Assembly: GCA_965227315.1 (NCBI GenBank) | Contig: OZ245737.1 | Location: forward strand, 62,001-126,000 | Direction of reading: 5' to 3' | Source of the DNA: JANQHS01 sp965227315 | GTDB lineage: Bacteria > Bacteroidota > Bacteroidia > Cytophagales > CCMP332 | Length of the DNA: 64,000 bases | Translations under genes and position numbers: made by a program | Part shown: positions 62,916 to 64,000 of the stretch, in pieces | Numbering within the stretch: the stretch's first letter is position 1 | How the letters are laid out: each line of letters opens with the position of its first letter | Notes under the pieces: model-generated | Seen by the model: only the letters and a program-made list of their open reading frames with translations | The model's database searches: none | Told to the model about the DNA's origin: nothing

Positions 62916-64000
62916 GTACCATCTGCTCGGATTGAGCTTCCTTTTGATCTCGTTTCCAGGACTCTCACAGGAAACACCGGTGCGAACCGTGATTCAAAGA
63001 GGCCATGGTCAGGTCGTTAAATCATCCTTGATAGACCCCTCCGGGAAATACGTGTTTACCGCATCAAGAGATCGTACCATCAAAATGTGGGACAGGGAAT
63101 CGGGCCTGGAGATCAGAACCTTTTTCGGCCATAAACACACCGTTAACCATTTGGTCTTTTGGCCACCTTCAAAGGATTACAAACCCGGAGAAGCATTCAT
63201 TGCCAGCACATCTGCCGACAATACAGCCAGGATCTGGGATTTGGATGGTAAGGAGATGTTCAGGGCGGAAGCCAAGGATTACATGACCAGCGTAGCGATC
63301 TCTCCGGATGGGAAATACCTCGTGTGCGGAGGGTTTGACTGGCATATCAGGGTCTACCTGATCCAAACCGGAGAAATGCTCAAGGAGATCAAAGTGTCAC
63401 CGGACAAGGGTCTGGGCTATGGAGTAAACCTGGAGTTCAGCGCAGACGGAAGATGGCTGGCATTAGGTGAGGATAATCAAAGGGTAAGGATCTTTTCCGT
63501 AGGTGATTGGGGACAGATGTATGATTTTCCCATCGGAGCCGGGTTTTGCGGGGGTTGCGTTGCTTTTGTCGATTTCCTGCCCAATGGTGATTTGGTGAAA
63601 TCAGTTCAAAAAGGACCTTTCCAGATCATTAAGCTCAATCATGAAAGCCTGGATGAACCTGTGATCAGAGAATTGGGCAGAAACGAAGGTACGATCAGTT
63701 CAATCGATGTAAGTGAGGAGGGCTTAGTCCTTGTAGCAGGGGAACAGTTCATTACAGTGCTGAATCCCGAAACGGCGGATACCATTGGCGTTCTTCAAAC
63801 CGATGTCAAGGAAATCAACGAAGCGAGATTTACTTCCGATGGAGCAGGGGTCATTGTTTCAGGCAATGATAACATGGCAAGCATTTACGAGATCAGCTCG
63901 CAGCAACTTGTGCAGCAGTACAGCGGGATCAAAAATATGTCCACACTTTCCGGTCTTAACTATGATCCCAGTAGTTATTGGGATCATTATATCGCCAACT
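62902..64000 (+). CDS. Exported WD40 repeat protein, 5' part only
   Basis: The ATG at 62902 opens a frame that overlaps the end of the cyclase gene by 14 bases and remains open at the window end (366 codons seen). A signal peptide (LLGLSFLLISFPGLSQET) is followed by WD40 blades such as FTASRDRTIKMWDRESG, ASTSADNTARIWDLDGKE, MTSVAISPDGKYLVCGGFD and IVSGNDNMASIYE, at least six in the part seen. WD40 proteins of this group sometimes carry a caspase-like or other domain after the propeller, which would lie outside the window. The coupling to a cyclase suggests linked function; this is inference. Confidence 0.85.
   Translation, partial: MRRIKYHLLGLSFLLISFPGLSQETPVRTVIQRGHGQVVKSSLIDPSGKYVFTASRDRTIKMWDRESGLEIRTFFGHKHTVNHLVFWPPSKDYKPGEAFIASTSADNTARIWDLDGKEMFRAEAKDYMTSVAISPDGKYLVCGGFDWHIRVYLIQTGEMLKEIKVSPDKGLGYGVNLEFSADGRWLALGEDNQRVRIFSVGDWGQMYDFPIGAGFCGGCVAFVDFLPNGDLVKSVQKGPFQIIKLNHESLDEPVIRELGRNEGTISSIDVSEEGLVLVAGEQFITVLNPETADTIGVLQTDVKEINEARFTSDGAGVIVSGNDNMASIYEISSQQLVQQYSGIKNMSTLSGLNYDPSSYWDHYIAN

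Noticed and set aside
1..64000. tRNA, rRNA, IS element, prophage or integrase genes
   Set aside because: I looked in the gaps and among the coding frames and recognised none; the gaps are short and show no cloverleaf or terminal repeat pattern.

Overview
The window looks like a chromosome segment of a free-living Bacteroidota bacterium, probably a marine or other aquatic Flavobacteriia/Cytophagia-type heterotroph. The assignment rests on type IX secretion (T9SS) cargo with type A and type B C-terminal sorting domains, a PorP/SprF-family protein, a carboxypeptidase-regulatory TonB receptor, many SCDN/SCQN-type lipoproteins, a Bacteroidota-type AMP nucleosidase, and the lack of clear Shine-Dalgarno sequences. 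No rRNA, tRNA, CRISPR array, IS element or phage gene was recognised. Genes are tightly packed; only one gap exceeds 300 bases (8945-9315).

Layout. 1-4013 (minus): the 5' part of a secreted surface protein, then an operon of an unknown polytopic membrane protein, a DUF2214-like membrane protein and a class V aminotransferase. 4123-12433: a coiled-coil exported protein, a tricorn-like protease/AMP nucleosidase pair, a DUF481 outer-membrane protein, an EcsC-family protein and a metallo-beta-lactamase-fold lipoprotein. 12510-22219: an M16 protease lipoprotein, a two-component system, a duplicated-domain lipoprotein with a clear terminator, MsrB, and a TonB receptor divergent from a DtxR/MntR-type regulator with a metal-box operator between them. 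22220-32288 (minus): a giant T9SS type B surface protein with 22 tandem repeats of almost exactly 80 residues, followed one base later by a fused PorP/SprF-OmpA protein.

32428-43557 (minus) is the main feature: an 11-kb self-contained [NiFe]-hydrogenase locus. In transcription order it reads: small His-containing membrane protein, hypA, hypB, hypF, hypC, hypD, hypE, a gap of about 130 bp, hoxF (NuoE-like + NuoF-like), a single-chain HoxU-HoxY fusion, hoxH and a maturation protease. It resembles the group 3d NAD-coupled soluble hydrogenases, but the diaphorase electron-transfer subunit and the hydrogenase small subunit are one polypeptide.

43720-54617: beta-carbonic anhydrase with its terminator, a TetR-like regulator coupled to a UbiB/ABC1 kinase, a secreted HExxH protein, a TolB-like propeller, two T9SS type A cargo proteins, a GNAT acetyltransferase and a formylglycine-type sulfatase lipoprotein. 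54623-61699 (minus): pyruvate carboxylase, tryptophan 2,3-dioxygenase, and an hppD-hmgA tyrosine-degradation operon with its own terminator on the far side. 61785-64000: a membrane class III nucleotide cyclase overlapping an exported WD40 propeller protein that runs off the window.

Metabolically the segment combines H2/NAD(H) exchange, aromatic amino-acid breakdown, anaplerotic CO2 fixation (carbonic anhydrase and pyruvate carboxylase) and a surface/secretion programme.
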